A DNA stretch of 64,000 nucleotides, from assembly GCA_025201345.1 (NCBI GenBank), contig JAIXMG010000002.1, positions 744,001 through 808,000 on the forward strand, written 5' to 3'. This stretch comes from Thamnidium elegans. Lineage: Eukaryota > Mucoromycota > Mucoromycetes > Mucorales > Mucoraceae. A program made the position numbers and the translations under genes. Positions 43,950 through 56,272 of this stretch are shown piece after piece. The notes under the pieces were generated by a model. That model worked only from the letters and a program-made list of their open reading frames with translations, was not told the origin of the DNA and did no database searches. Within the stretch, counting starts at the first letter, position 1. Each line of letters begins with the position of its first letter.

Positions 43950-45742
43950 ATGAGTGATTATAAACGAAAGTTAAGGTCAGGAAAAGTACTACCTGAAATT
44001 GCCACACCAAAGAAGAATAAAGAAATCAAAAAAAACAATGAATGTGAAGAACAACCAACGTGTCCCAGGACTCCTCCAAGTCAATCAATTGAACCCTATT
44101 TCCCTCCGTCACCTTTTGGAAAAAAGAGGCATCAACCACACGGTGACAGGTAAAAGAAAACACATACACATATATATTCATTATCACTAAAAAAAAAAAA
44201 AAAAAAAATTCCTTGTAAAAAAAAAAAGATTTATACCCAGCAGAGATAGAAATTTAGCAAGAGATTTCCAAATGATGGCATCAGCTGCCATCCATACCAA
44301 GAATACCGAGACAACCAATTCTGGCGACCCCCCTTCAATTACGGGTGAATCCCGAAGATTCAATGCATACTTTCGAGCAGAATTACTAGACGACCCTACC
44401 GCCGTATCCGAGTTTACGTCTGATTCCTCTCGTCCCCCAAGAAGAGTATTACAATATACACCCGCATCCACCGCTTCACATATCAACAATAGTTCTAATT
44501 CTATCAATACCCTTCATCATACATCTCCATCGCATTACACAAGATCACATTCTCCTGAATCTGTGGACCCGCATTTACCTGTTCTCTCTCCCTCGCCTAA
44601 CCGAGAGTACGATTCACCTACCGGCTCTCGATTCCAAGTATCTCCTATTGGCGAAGCGGGCCGTCGCATCTTACTGACGTCCGATCGGCACACTAGACAC
44701 ATTAATCCTACCGCCATTAAAATTTTGGACGCTCCTGATTTGCAAGACGATTTCTACTTGAATTTAGTGGATTGGGGTGTAAACGATTCATTGGCTGTTG
44801 GATTAGGGTCCTGTGTCTATTTATGGAACGCAAATACAAGTAAAGTAACAAAGTTGTGTGATTTGGCGACAGATACAATTACTTCTGTCAATTGGGCGCA
44901 TTTGGGTTCTTTATTGGCTGTAGGTACTCATTCTGGTAAATGTATGTTATTTGATGCTGAGCACTCAAAGAAATTACGTACCTGGTCAAATCATAGTTCA
45001 AGAATAGGTAAATATATGTGCAAATATAAATAAAATATATAGTGTATTCATTCTCTCTTTTTTTTCTTTCTAAGGTTCAATAGCTTGGAAATCAAATATT
45101 TTAACTACCGGCGGTCGCGATCATGCAATTTACCACCACGATGTTCGTTCACCGCAACCCTTCTTTCGAAAGCTAACAGGTCATACACAAGAACTTTGTG
45201 GTTTGAAATGGAACAGTGAAGGTACTATGCTAGCAAGTGGTGGTAACGATAACAACTTGATCATCTGGAACTCTCATGAAAACATTATTACGCATCGGTT
45301 AACGCAACATACAGCTGCTGTCAAGGCCATCAGTTGGAACCCTCATAAACGGGGTATCTTGGTCAGTGGTGGTGGTACGGCAGACAAGACCATTAAATTC
45401 TGGAATACGAATTCGGGCAGTTTAATAAGCTCACATGATACTGGCTCGCAAGTATGTAATTTAGCTTGGTCCAAAAAGACTGAAGATATTGTTAGCACGC
45501 ACGGGTACTCTAGTAACGCCGCCAACTCGTCGAACCAGGTCGTTGTCTGGAAAGCAGATAAAATGCAACGTATCGCTACCTTGACTGGACACGTAAGTCG
45601 TGTACTGTACATGTCTATGAGCAATGATGGAAGTACCGTTGTTACTGGCGCAGGTGATGAAACTTTACGCTTTTGGGATATCTTTTCCTCGGTAGAAACT
45701 ACAAGACCAGAGCGTGAAGACAGGCAAGCTTGTCTAAGATAA
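43950..45742 (+). CDS. APC/C activator Cdh1/Fizzy-related (WD40)
   Basis: Three exons (43950-44149, 44229-45007, 45075-45742), 548 residues. The C-box DRFIPSRDRNLAR is reconstituted across the first intron and is required to bind the APC/C. RRILLTSDRHTRHINPTAI, KILDAPDLQDDFYLNLVDWG and the WD40 propeller (about 235-530, with GHTQELCGLKWN, GGGTADKTIKFWN) are typical of Cdh1/Fzr rather than Cdc20. It recruits KEN/D-box substrates in late mitosis and G1. The C-terminus ends LR instead of the usual Ile-Arg tail. Its target complex subunit APC8 lies 15 kb away. Confidence 0.9.
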
Positions 45743-46177
45743 AAAAAAAAGCGTACAATAATTTTTATATACCATTATGGGCTTATGATTTTTTTTAAGA
45801 TCCCTCTTTTTTTCCTTCTTTTCATTGTTATTATTATTGTAGCACATACCTATTAATAGTAATTTTTTTTTAATGCTGTTTTTTTTTATATAAAACAAAA
45901 AGCACTTGTAATTGTTTAGCTTAAAACAGCTATTAGTAGTATAAATAAAATGTTTATATAGCTTTATTGATTGTTATTTTTATTTTTTATGTAAGTATGC
46001 AAAGCAAACGAAGAGAATACGCGTTTGTTTTATAAGGATTTCTAAAAGAACAAACAACATCACATATTGTTTGACCACGAAGCGTGACATGACCTATTTA
46101 TGGTGTCAAAAACAAGTAAAAAAAAAAAAAAAACTTTTTTCTTTTTCCTTTTTACAGTTTATTTATAAAGAAATAAA
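45743..46177. other. Intergenic region between Cdh1/Fzr and membrane-protein gene
   Basis: AT-rich 3' flank of the upstream gene and short promoter of the next; nothing else seen. Confidence 0.5.
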
Positions 46178-47440
46178 ATGTCTACTGGAAAAAGAAACTC
46201 ATTGGATCCTTATGCGGGGCAGTACCCACTTCCTCGTCCCTTACCAAATCAAGAAGTATCTGTAGATGAAAATCTGCAGCAACCTTTTTACGTTCTGGAT
46301 CGATCACAACGACAATCAGAGCCCTCCCAACACACGACTAGGGCCCAAGATGTAGAGCCTCCATATAGCAGCAGACACTCATTTCATCCGTCCGAGTCTT
46401 CGTCACATAACAAACAATCCTCCTTTCATGACGCTTCGTCTCACCGACAGTCTTTACCTGATGAAAGCAAGTCTTCGTCGGCCCATATATCCACAGGTTC
46501 CAATCACACCATACCTGAATACAGCAGAGGTCATTATTACGAAAACAATATGCAACAAACCGCTGCTACTGATGATGGCTATTACGATGATCCAGAGGCT
46601 GTTAATTTAAGAGACTATCTTTATGCCGAAAGACAAAAAAAGTTACGTAAGCAAGAGCAAGAGCACTACCCAGACAGATACAGTCAACAACCGGATCTTT
46701 ATAACCAGCGACCAGATCGGTACAGCCAACAACCAGAGCCCTATATACCGCAACCGGACCCTTACAATCAACAACCAGAACCTTATATACCACAACCAGA
46801 CCCTTATATACAGCAGCAACCGGAGCGCTATAACAATCAGCAGCCAGACCCTTTCCGCGTTGATCAACTGGCGTACGGACCTATGGATACACAGGACGAC
46901 CCGTACCGACATCACCACCGACCAGAACCAATGTACTATGGTAACGCACAGCCGTTCCGTAAAAGCGAAGAACTTTATCCTTCTCCAATGCAGCCTCCTA
47001 TGTTTAACCAGTCACACCAAAGAAACAGTGCTTTGTTTTCTCCACCTCCACCACCACATACGAACTTTGTACCTGCTCCATTCGGTATGATACCAAACCA
47101 ATCTAGTAACCCGTCCATGATGCGACCTCAACCACCACCCATGGGAATTAACAATGATATGAGACGACAAGGATTTTGCTGCTTTGGTATTTCGTTTTGT
47201 TCGGCTGTCTCCATGACGATCTTAACATTGCTCTTGTTTGCAGGTGTAGGGTTGATTGTGGCAACCAAGATATTGGGGGATAAGTGTATGGTGGATGAGT
47301 ATAAGGAACGTAATCAAATTGTGTGTGGAGAGATGCTGCATAATGGGTTCTTGTATGGCGGTATCGTTGTTGCTGGTTTATCTGGACTGGTATTGATATG
47401 GAAATTAGTACGATGGTGTGGTACTACACCAAGAAATTAA
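46178..47440 (+). CDS. Pro/Gln/Tyr-rich repeat membrane protein, unknown
   Basis: Intronless, 420 residues. The first 330 residues are hydrophilic, His/Ser/Gln-rich, then a degenerate repeat of about 7-10 residues built on QQP(D/E)xYxxQ (from DRYSQQPDLYNQ to QQPDPFR, about 165-225), then Pro/Met-rich sequence. The C-terminus has two membrane segments (SMTILTLLLFAGVGLIVATK and GFLYGGIVVAGLSGLVLIWK) flanking a 30-residue loop with two Cys, preceded by a CC pair that could be palmitoylated. The order suggests a long cytosolic N-terminal region anchored in a membrane. No family recognised; perhaps a tip or vesicle adaptor. Confidence 0.7.
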   Translation: MSTGKRNSLDPYAGQYPLPRPLPNQEVSVDENLQQPFYVLDRSQRQSEPSQHTTRAQDVEPPYSSRHSFHPSESSSHNKQSSFHDASSHRQSLPDESKSSSAHISTGSNHTIPEYSRGHYYENNMQQTAATDDGYYDDPEAVNLRDYLYAERQKKLRKQEQEHYPDRYSQQPDLYNQRPDRYSQQPEPYIPQPDPYNQQPEPYIPQPDPYIQQQPERYNNQQPDPFRVDQLAYGPMDTQDDPYRHHHRPEPMYYGNAQPFRKSEELYPSPMQPPMFNQSHQRNSALFSPPPPPHTNFVPAPFGMIPNQSSNPSMMRPQPPPMGINNDMRRQGFCCFGISFCSAVSMTILTLLLFAGVGLIVATKILGDKCMVDEYKERNQIVCGEMLHNGFLYGGIVVAGLSGLVLIWKLVRWCGTTPRN

Positions 47441-47539
47441 AATACAATATACTACACTATACTTAATATACTAATTTTTTTAATGCAAAGTTTTTAATAA
47501 ATAAAAAAATAAAAAAAGTCTAAAAAAATAAATATATAT

Positions 47540-48482
47540 CTAATCTTTCTTTGATGCAGCTTTCTTTGCTTTCTTAGCTTCCTTTGCAGCTTTCTTTTCT
47601 AATTTGGCGGCTTTTTTAGCTTCTTTGGCAGCCTTCTTTTCAGCCTTTGCAGCCTTTTTAGCTTCCTTTTCAGCCTTTCTAGCCTTTTTATCTTCCTTCT
47701 TTTGTTTCTTTTCAGATTTCTCGGTACTATCCTCTGTACGCTTTCTCTTCTTGGTATCTACAACATCATCCTCATCCACGGGTCGCACATAATCTTGCAT
47801 GACTCTTTTAAATTTACCAGTTTGATCTACTAATCCACGTCCACCCTTACGAGCAGTACGTCCCTCACAGGCGGCAAACAATTCAGCGTCAGTTACCTTC
47901 ATTGAATAATCCTTTAATTCATCGTCCTCTCCATCTTTTTTATCTGTAGTAGCGCTCTTTACAAACGATCCGTACAGCGAAGCAGTAGCTACACGTTGTG
48001 CCATATTCTCATGAATGTCCTTTACACTGTCCATCATATTACGAGCATCGGCCATCGATGTCAAACTACCAGCAGGTTGTTCCGCTGGCTTCACTGTTTT
48101 ACCGGTGGGTCTCTGTGTTGAAATAATACCAGTCTTTGAACGACGAGTCTCGCCTTTGGTTACGGTGGCAATTGTAATCTCTCCTTCTTCTTTAGCGACG
48201 ACTACTGAAGATGCACTCTTGTTGTATAAGTGATCCCACCATGCAAACTCCCATTGGCCTCCATTGACTCCAACACCCTTTTTATCGTTTTTGATAGAAA
48301 CGTTGATATGTTTGACATTACCTTCTTTATGCTTTCCTAAACCTTCTCCGCTATTTTTTTTATGTAAGTTTTTTTTTTTTGTGTGTAGGCAAATATATAT
48401 TTTTTAAGAAAAAAAAAACTTACTTTTCCCAACCGAATTTTTCTAATTGAGTTTGAGCAAAAGAACCCTTCCACTTATCCAT
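47540..48482 (-). CDS. G-patch protein, GPATCH4-like
   Basis: Two exons (48482-48424, 48350-47540), 289 residues. The N-terminal G-patch (FAQTQLEKFGWENGEGLGKH) is split by the intron and followed by INVSIKNDKKGVGV and WEFAWWDHLYNKSASSVVV, which matches GPATCH4. The C-terminus is a highly charged repeat of Lys/Ala/Glu (KAEKKAAKEAKKAAKLEKKA) likely to be nucleolar and RNA-binding. G-patch proteins activate DEAH helicases such as Dhx15/Prp43 in ribosome biogenesis or splicing. The plus-strand open frame over the K/A-rich tail is a mirror artefact. Confidence 0.82.
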
Positions 48483-49091
48483 TTTTTTTTTTATATGTGA
48501 GTGTATTTTTTTAAAAAAAAAAGAATCATGTATAAAAAAAAAAAGTAAAGGGAATACTAGAAAAAAGAGTGGCTTATTACGTGACTACATATTATTCGAC
48601 CCCTCTCCCAAGAACCGTAAAGATCAAGATTAGGTGCGACTTAGCGGGCAATTTTAACAGATCCAAATATTACGTTTCTGTGTCTCGGTTATATGGTATT
48701 AAGATACGGATAAATACGCGCCTTGTTTTTATTCTAACACGAGACGTTTAGACATCATCCCAAAAACTATCCCACGGGTAAACCTTGATTTCTCACTTAT
48801 CGTTGTCAGTAACATATTACAAGATCGGAGAAGTATAGCGCGCTCCCGACCGAATATCCTCAAATCATAAATTTCTCACACTATATAAAAGGCGATAACA
48901 ATATACAAATCTAATTTCTTTTGTTTTTTCTATATTCTTCCATCTTTTTTTTTTTTTTCTTTTCCCTTCAAGAAAAAAAAAGAAAACAAATCAAGCTATA
49001 TACTCTACCCCGTAGGTTTTCCTTCTTTTTATTAAAAAAAAACACAGCTTAGGACTTCTATATTAGATTGTCTTGACTATTTATAAAGAAT
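48483..49091. other. Divergent promoter region (GPATCH4-like / transporter)
   Basis: About 600 bp between divergent genes, with TATATAAAAGG near 48880 likely the transporter TATA box and pyrimidine-rich sequence before the start. No other gene supported. Confidence 0.5.
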
Positions 49092-50677
49092 ATGACAAAC
49101 GAACTTGCTATTACTTTAGATAATTCCAAAAATGAAAAGACTTTTGCTGACCCCGAAGTCCTTTCAATTTCAAGCAATGATCACTCTGTGTCTGATACCA
49201 TAGGAGGTAAAATCAAATCAAATCAAATAAAAAAAAAATACTGATCCAAGATCTATTTTATCACTAGCTTCGGATAGTATCAAACTTCCACCAGTAGAAG
49301 AAGGTCCAGACGGTGGGTTTGGATGGTTCGTTGTACTTGGTGCATTCTTAGTCCAAGTTACCAGTTTTGGTACTGCAACCAGTTGGTAAGTCCTCTTGTA
49401 TATCTTTTTTTTTTAATATAAACATTGCGAACTAATTATTTATTTATTTATTTAGGGGTAAGGAAAATCTCTCTCTATTATGCTTTATACAAAAAAGAAT
49501 AAAAAAAAAGGCACACATGTGCTGCAATACTAACATTTTTTTTTTTTTTTTTTTTGTAGGTGTAATGCAAGATTATTACGAGCAAAATGTGTTCAAGAAC
49601 GCCGCAGTCGAATTAAGTTTTGTCGGCACAATTGCGTTGGTCTGTATTAACTCATTTAGTCCTCTTGTACAAATTTGTGCTTCACGCTTCGGTATCCGTA
49701 CCATTTTGATTACAGGTACATTTCTTGTTGGTCTTGGGCTTGAGATGGCTGGATTCAGTACACAAATATGGCATCTGTATTTAACTCAAGGTGTATTATT
49801 TGGTGTTGGTGCCTCGTGCATCTATGTTGCTATTATGGGTGTTGCTCCGCAATGGTTTACCAAGCACCGCGGATTAGCACTTGGCATGATTGCCAGTGGA
49901 TCTGGTATCGGTGGGCTAATTATCCCGTTTATCATGACATCAATCAACGCATCACTGGGTCCCGCGTGGACGTACCGCATCCTAGGATTTATCTGTCTTG
50001 CATTTGACATGCTTGCCTGCTACTGTGTCCGCGAACGTAATCCCCCTAAAACCCGACAACGAAAGAACCTATCTCAAGTCATTAATTTCTCCGTCTGTAA
50101 AAATATCAATTTTATCCTATTTGCTGTTGCGTCTGACATATCTTTGTTTGGCTACTTTATTCCTTATTTCTTTTTACCTTCGTACGGTACCTACCTTGGT
50201 TTTACTGCGGAACAAGGCTCGACTTTGGTCGCCGTCAGCTCCGCTTGTAATTTTGCCGGTCGTATCTTGACAGGCATCTTGGCTGATCGTATTGGAAAGA
50301 TTAATACCAATTTGTTATTTACGTTTATTACGGCCTTGAGTTGTTTGTTGATTTGGACATTTGCGTTTAGCTATGGGAGTTTAATGGCCTTTGCGACCGT
50401 CTTTGGTTTGACAAGTGGTTCGTTCTTTGCGTTGATCTCTCCTATCTGTGCTTCCTTACTCGGTATGGAATCCTTCCTTTCTGGTTTATCTCTGCTGCTC
50501 TTCTCCAACATCATTTCGGTTTTTGGTCCTAATATTGCAAGTGTTATTGAAGCCAACGTTGACTCGGATCCCTTCTTTAGTTACAAGATGTTTGCTGGTG
50601 TTTCTTATGCTTTAGGCTCTGTCGTTCTTTTTATTCTCAAATTAAGACTTGATCGAAACGTTTTTGCCAAGGTTTAA
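49092..50677 (+). CDS. MFS monocarboxylate-type transporter with 2-nt micro-exon
   Basis: Exons 49092-49206, 49268-49385, 49456-49457 and 49560-50677 give about 450 residues. The MCT-family signature DGGFGWFVVLGAF opens TM1, followed by TSWGVMQDYYEQ, KHRGLALGMIASGSGIGG in TM5 and GRILTGILADRIGK after TM8; 12 membrane segments are expected. It should carry monocarboxylates or related acids with protons. To read from TSW into GVMQ, two extra bases GG are needed; they are supplied exactly by a 2-nt exon between TTTAG and GTAAGG. Otherwise the last 102-nt intron, divisible by three and stop-free, would be retained and insert 34 mostly Lys/Phe-rich residues. Confidence 0.88.
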
Positions 50678-51243
50678 AAAAAAAAAAACCCCCTCCTTCC
50701 TTTATTAATTTCTCTCTCTTTATAATTGTATTAAATACCTTATGATGCAAAAGGTTACATTGCACAAAACAATTTTTTTTATTTTGCGTTTATTTTAAGG
50801 TTCTCTACCGTTGAAGGACGTAAACATATGCCAATTTAGTAGTTTTGCGGTAGTTAAAACAAACACTACCTTATATAAAAAGCAGCAATTGCATGAGCGT
50901 CTATGCATACAACTGTAAATCCCTTTTTTTTTTTTTTTTTTTTTAGAAATATGCGTACTAAAGGATTGTTATACAATTAAAAAAAAAAACTAAAGCGTGC
51001 CTATTCAATAGAGAGCTAAATTCTGTATAAGCCCACTGATGACAGAATACGCCTTTTTACTAATTGAAGATTCTACCAACCTCATCCTGTGACAAACGTT
51101 TCATTAAAGGCTCCAAATATATACATTTTCTAAAATTACGCGGTGTCATTTCCATGTCATAAAAATAAAAAAAAGTCCGAGACACTAAAAAAAAAGAATA
51201 CGCGGGGGAGAAGCAAAATATCCCCTTTTTTCTTACAAAAAAA
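50678..51243. other. Intergenic region / deaminase promoter
   Basis: A/T-rich with T20 near 50925 and no supported gene. Confidence 0.5.
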
Positions 51244-51720
51244 ATGACTGACCCATATGGAACACGCTACACTTACGATCCTACCGATCTCAAATACATG
51301 CAACTCGCCATCGTGCAAGCTCAAAACTCCATCCCCGCACCCAAAGCCTACTGCGTGGGTGCTGTTCTAGTTTTAAACGACACCATACTTTCTGTCGGCT
51401 ATTCACGCGAGATACCCGGCAACACACATGCGGAAGAATGTGCATTAGCCAAACTTACTACTGACATTGATTTACAGCACGCGACCATGTACACGACGAT
51501 GGAACCTTGTTCTGTTCGATTGTCAGGCAACGTACCGTGCGTGACTCGAATTCTTGACTCTAAAATCAAGCGCGTGGTGGTGGGTGTAAGAGAGCCTCCT
51601 AATTTGGTTAGTTGTGAAGGGATCAAGTTATTAGAGCGAGAAGGCGTTGAGGTATTAATTGTACCTAATGTACAAGAAGACTGTTTAAGACCAAACCAAC
51701 ATATTTTGAAACAACAATAA
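51244..51720 (+). CDS. Cytidine/deoxycytidylate-type deaminase, RibD-like
   Basis: Intronless, 158 residues. The zinc site of the CDA superfamily is complete: HAEE (His-Ala-Glu, zinc ligand and proton shuttle) and PCSVRLSGNVPC (two zinc Cys). The stretch TMEPCSVRLSGNVPCVTRIL followed by VVVGVREPPNLVSCEGIKLL and EREGVEV resembles the deaminase half of RibD/Rib2 pyrimidine deaminases of riboflavin synthesis; no reductase domain is attached. It could also act on another nucleoside or base. The start MTDPYGTRYTYDPTDLKYM directly follows an A-rich leader. Confidence 0.82.
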   Translation: MTDPYGTRYTYDPTDLKYMQLAIVQAQNSIPAPKAYCVGAVLVLNDTILSVGYSREIPGNTHAEECALAKLTTDIDLQHATMYTTMEPCSVRLSGNVPCVTRILDSKIKRVVVGVREPPNLVSCEGIKLLEREGVEVLIVPNVQEDCLRPNQHILKQQ

Positions 51721-52038
51721 AGTTTTTATTTTTATGTAAAATGTGTGATATGGGGGGGAAGTTATTGATACAATATTTTTTTTTTTTTTTATACATGCTT
51801 CAAACTAATTTTTTTTTTTTTTAACTCTTCCACCAAAATCATAAAGGAAAAAAAAAGAAAAAGAAAAAAAGATACCAATATTCTATACTAATGGGTCTAA
51901 AAAATGGTTTTGGTATAAAATATAAGCAGACTTTTTTTCTTTCTTTTTTTTCTTCCCCTTGTATATATGATTGGTTTTGTTGTTGTTTTTTAGAAAAAAT
52001 TGATTAGATTGAAAAGAAAAAAGATGAGATCAAAAAAT

Positions 52039-53861
52039 TTAGATGGCGTTGGAAGGGTAAACAAAGTTCTCGATAGGAACGAAAGATTCCTTGACGGTAC
52101 GAGTAGAGATGAAACGGGTCAAGAGAGACCAAGAACCAGCCTTATCGTTGGTACCGGAGGCACGTCCACCACCGAAGGGTTGTTGACCGACAACAGCACC
52201 AGTACACTTATCGTTAATGTAGAAGTTACCAGCGGTGTTACGCAACAAGTTGGAACCTTGGACGATGGAATCACGATCCTTGGCAAAGAAAGCACCGGTC
52301 AAACCATATTGAGTGGTCTCACCAACGAGCTTACAGGTGGCTTCGAAATCAGCATCATCGTAGACATAGATGGTGACAACGGGACCAAAGATTTCCTCGG
52401 TCATGGTCTTGGCGAACTTGTTCTTGGTGACAATGACAGTGGGCTCAATGAAGTAACCAACAGAGTCGTCACACTTACCACCAGCAATGATTTCGCAATC
52501 ATCATCAGTAGCGGCGTGGTCAATGAAAGACTTGATCTTATCGAAAGCGAACTTGTTGATAACGGGACCAGAGAAATGATGGAACTCTTCAACGGGACCT
52601 TGAGTGATCTTGGCGTGTTCCTCAATGATATCCTTCTTGAATTGAGCAAATTGAGAAGCAGGAACGTAACAACGAGAACAAGCAGAACACTTTTGACCTT
52701 GGTATTCGAAAGAACCACGGATGGTTTGGAGAGCGGCGTGACGGACACCGTCTTGGTCAAGAGAGGGATGGAGGATATGGTAGTTCTTACCACCGGTCTC
52801 ACCAACAATACGGGGGTAACTCTTGTAGTTATCAATGTTGTTACCAATCTCTCTCCACAACTTACGGAAGACATGAGTAGAACCGGTGAAATGAAGAGAA
52901 GAGAATTCAGGAGAGGCAATAGCATGACCACAGATCTCTTCAGCGGGTCCAGGAACAAATTGGATAACACCAGCGGGCAAACCAGCTTCAACAAGGATCT
53001 CATAGACCAAATAGTTGGAGTGGACGGCACCGGGAGAAGGCTTCCAGAGGACGACGTTACCCATTAAAGCAGGGGCAGCAGGCAAGTTACCACCAATAGC
53101 AGTGAAGTTGAAAGGAGAAATGGCTAAAACGAAACCTTCAAGACCACGGAACTCGGTACGGTTCCAAGTACCAGGAGCGTTCTTGGGGGGTTGTTGAGAG
53201 TAGATCTCTTCAGCGTACTTACAGTTGAAACGCAAGAAATCACAAAGCTCAGCAGCAGCATCAATCTCGGCTTGCCAGATGTTCTTACCTTGACCGAGCA
53301 TAGTAGCAGCCATAACCTTGTATCTATATTAAAAATTAAAGTTAACACGCGTTGCACAAAAAAAAAGTTCTCACGTACTACTATGCGAAACGTGGACACA
53401 ACACAATAAAAATAAAAATAGTTTACCTGTACTTGGTAGCTAATAAATCAGCAGCCTTCAAGAAGACAGCAACACGATCGTTGAAAGGAAGAGACTCCCA
53501 CTTGGCCTTGGCAGCTAAAGCACCGTCAATAGCCTTTTGGGTAAGAGCAGCATCAGCTTCATGGAACTTGGCAACAACTGACTTATGGTTGGAAGGGTTT
53601 AATTGTTCACAGGTCTTACCAGTATAGATCTTCTCACCGTTAATAACAACGGGGACCTCAACGGTACCTTGAGCAATCATTTCCTTGACGGCAGCTTCAA
53701 TCTTGACTCTTTCAGCAGAACCAGGAGCATAGTTGAGCTAATAAAGAGTGACGCGTCAGTTAGTATACTTATAACATTGTAATATAGATGTATGTCTACT
53801 TTACCATAGGCTCGTTATCGATTTGAGGTAACTTGAAGTGGGCAAGAGTAGGAGTAGCCAT
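52039..53861 (-). CDS. PUT2: Delta-1-pyrroline-5-carboxylate dehydrogenase
   Basis: Three exons (53861-53805, 53737-53427, 53323-52039), 550 residues, the usual P5CDH length. It oxidises glutamate semialdehyde to glutamate with NAD+ in mitochondria, the second step of proline catabolism. ALDH features are visible: FVLAISPFNFTAIGGNLPAA, LHFTGSTHVFRKLW, the catalytic Glu in RIVGETGGKN, the catalytic Cys in EYQGQKCSACSR, and EEIFGPVVTIYVY. Third codon positions are very G/C-biased compared with neighbours, implying high expression. That bias produces a 355-codon antisense open frame (52000-53067), which is not a gene. Confidence 0.95.
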
Positions 53862-54539
53862 TTTTTTAAATAATTTAATAGATAAAATAAAAGAAAAGAA
53901 CTTGTAATTATAAAAAAAATAAAGCCTTTATATACTCTCTTTCTCTGGTTTTTTTTTACCCTGTCATTCTATGATTGGCTCCCCACATACGATATCTGTT
54001 TTTCCCCCCGCGTTTCCTTTTAATAGCCCGGCAATTCCCGGAATTTAATAATAAAAAAAAAAGGCATCTGAAAAGGCATTTGAAAGGCATTTGAAAAATA
54101 AAGGGCCGATTCTACCAAAAAAAGCACAGAAACCATGCAATCGCTTTTTTTCGATATTTACTGGATGTCAGAATAATCCAATAGTTTTTTTTCGTTTTAG
54201 TTGCATTTGGTATGTTTTTATTCAATTGAATATTTTTTACCGTAGAGAATATCGCCGATCAAAAAAAAAATATATATATCAACTATTCTATATAATAGTG
54301 CTTTGTTTTTTCAAGTAAGGAGGTATAGAAGGAGAGGGGGGGGATACTTTAGCGTATAATTTAGCGCCGTAAACAAATCCATAACAAACAAGCACTAATT
54401 TATTAAACATGATGATAAAGGATAGATTTATTTTTTTTGGGCTGTCAAAGTTGGGGGGAGGAGGTCCAAATAGTGGCATCTGAATTTATTCCGAAGGAAC
54501 ATCCATTGATTGGTTCTGATTGTGGGAAAAATAATAACT
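53862..54539. other. Intergenic region (P5CDH promoter / Atg9 3' flank)
   Basis: Contains tandem GGCAT(C/T)TGAAA units near 54064-54098 (three copies) and A/T tracts; no gene supported. Confidence 0.5.
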
Positions 54540-56240
54540 TTAAATGGTTGGATTATTACTCAAGTCATAAAACTGATTTAATAAGCCCATCATTCCCTCC
54601 TTCTTATCCACTTCCTCAGCTTCTTGTTTCCATGGTTGGTTGGTTGCAAATGAGTCACCTAGGTTACTAGGGACCACGTCAGGCACCCCGTACTGGTTTA
54701 ATTTTATAGGTTGCTTTTGGTAACGTTTACTTTCACCATCATCTGATTGTTTTTGGTTTTTAAATTCTGTTAAGCGTGACAAGTACATGGATCCACCCAT
54801 ATCTTGCGGTGACCATTTAGGATTATTAGTCTATTTTTCTTTGTTAGTTTTTTTTTTTTTACTTTAATGATCATCTTTCTTTTTTTTTTTACCTTGAAAC
54901 TAATAAAACTCTTTTCCATCTTTCCTTGTTTGCTAACATAGTACTCATCTTCTGCAGCTGCACCTTGTACGCCATAATTCACGTTTCCATGTCTCTCAAA
55001 ATCAAACTGAGCAAAACTACACACATAGCCTAACCCATCCACATGTACCGTAAACTCTCTAAAAAAGTCTACAATTTGTTCGGCACTTGTTGGTAACGAT
55101 AGACACAATACAAGCGGAGCAAATAACACGCTAGCGAGTTCTTGTATAAATATGCCTACTTTATAATTAAACAACAAACAAAACTCTGCTCTCACCTAAA
55201 AGAAAAAGTTGTTATTTTATACCTAATGTACATGTATCAATTCTAACTTTACTTGATCTGTATGTAATTTTTGTTTCCATTCGGCGGGTAAATAATGTGT
55301 ATGTTCCACCACTTGTCTTAATAACCTTTCGGGTTCAAACACCTGGTTTTCATCTGGAATCATGCCTCGTGTAACAGCAAATAGAGTTCCAGTAATCCCC
55401 AAGTAAAATAAAACCGTGCCATTTGACGTAATTTCAAAATTCAATAGAGCTTCTGAATCGAACAATGTAAATAACGCAAGAACGCCTGCAAAAGAACCTG
55501 CCAAAAAAGAAACAAACCTATATACATATAAGTTTTTTTTTTTTAAGAAGTTTCTTTTTTTTTTTACTTTGCTGTGAGGATCGTTTTCACCTTGGGAAAT
55601 TGGTTGATATACAAGTTGGCAAATTCATAACTGGATCGAATACGTTTCAAAAACAAGTGAGGTAATTCATTGAACTCACGAAACTTCCATTTCGCAAAAG
55701 GTGTATATTCTCTTGACCCCATTTCTCCTGGATTCTTATGATACTCCTACAACAACAAATTAGTTTTTTTTTAAAAAAAAAATAAGTTTTTCTTTTTTCG
55801 CTTACTTCAAAATACCGAAAGAAAAAATGTACGACCAAGTACGCAAATATAAACGGCGCCAACACGAAATTCAACAACCCCATAAACACAAACCTTCTTT
55901 TCAATCCAGCCACCAAGACATGTTTATTCTTTTCCTTTAAAAATCTTTTTCTTATCTGCCCGCGATGATCAAACACAAACCCTAAAAGACAATAACTCAG
56001 GTTCCACTCCAAGTCCTTGGTAAAGATGTGTTTTTGGCGCAGGAAAGGGATGGTTAAGTTAAGTAGATCCTTATTGAATAGCGCAATCATGTAGTTTTCT
56101 TTACGCATGATCCGACTAGCGACATCATGTTCTGTTAAGCGGATATCAGATACGTTGGGGTTGGCTTCTCTAATGTCGATAATGCGATCAAGTACTTTTT
56201 CCCAAGATACTGTTTGCATATCTTGCTACACAATAAAAAT

Positions 56241-56272
<32 letters not shown>

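Noticed and set aside
47604..47792. Plus-strand Ala/Phe/Ser frame
   Set aside because: Mirror of the Lys/Ala-rich C-terminus of the GPATCH4-like protein.
52000..53067. 355-codon plus-strand open frame
   Set aside because: It is antisense to P5C dehydrogenase. The strong C/G third-position bias of that gene suppresses stops on the opposite strand; its translation is repetitive Thr/Leu/Gly without domain.
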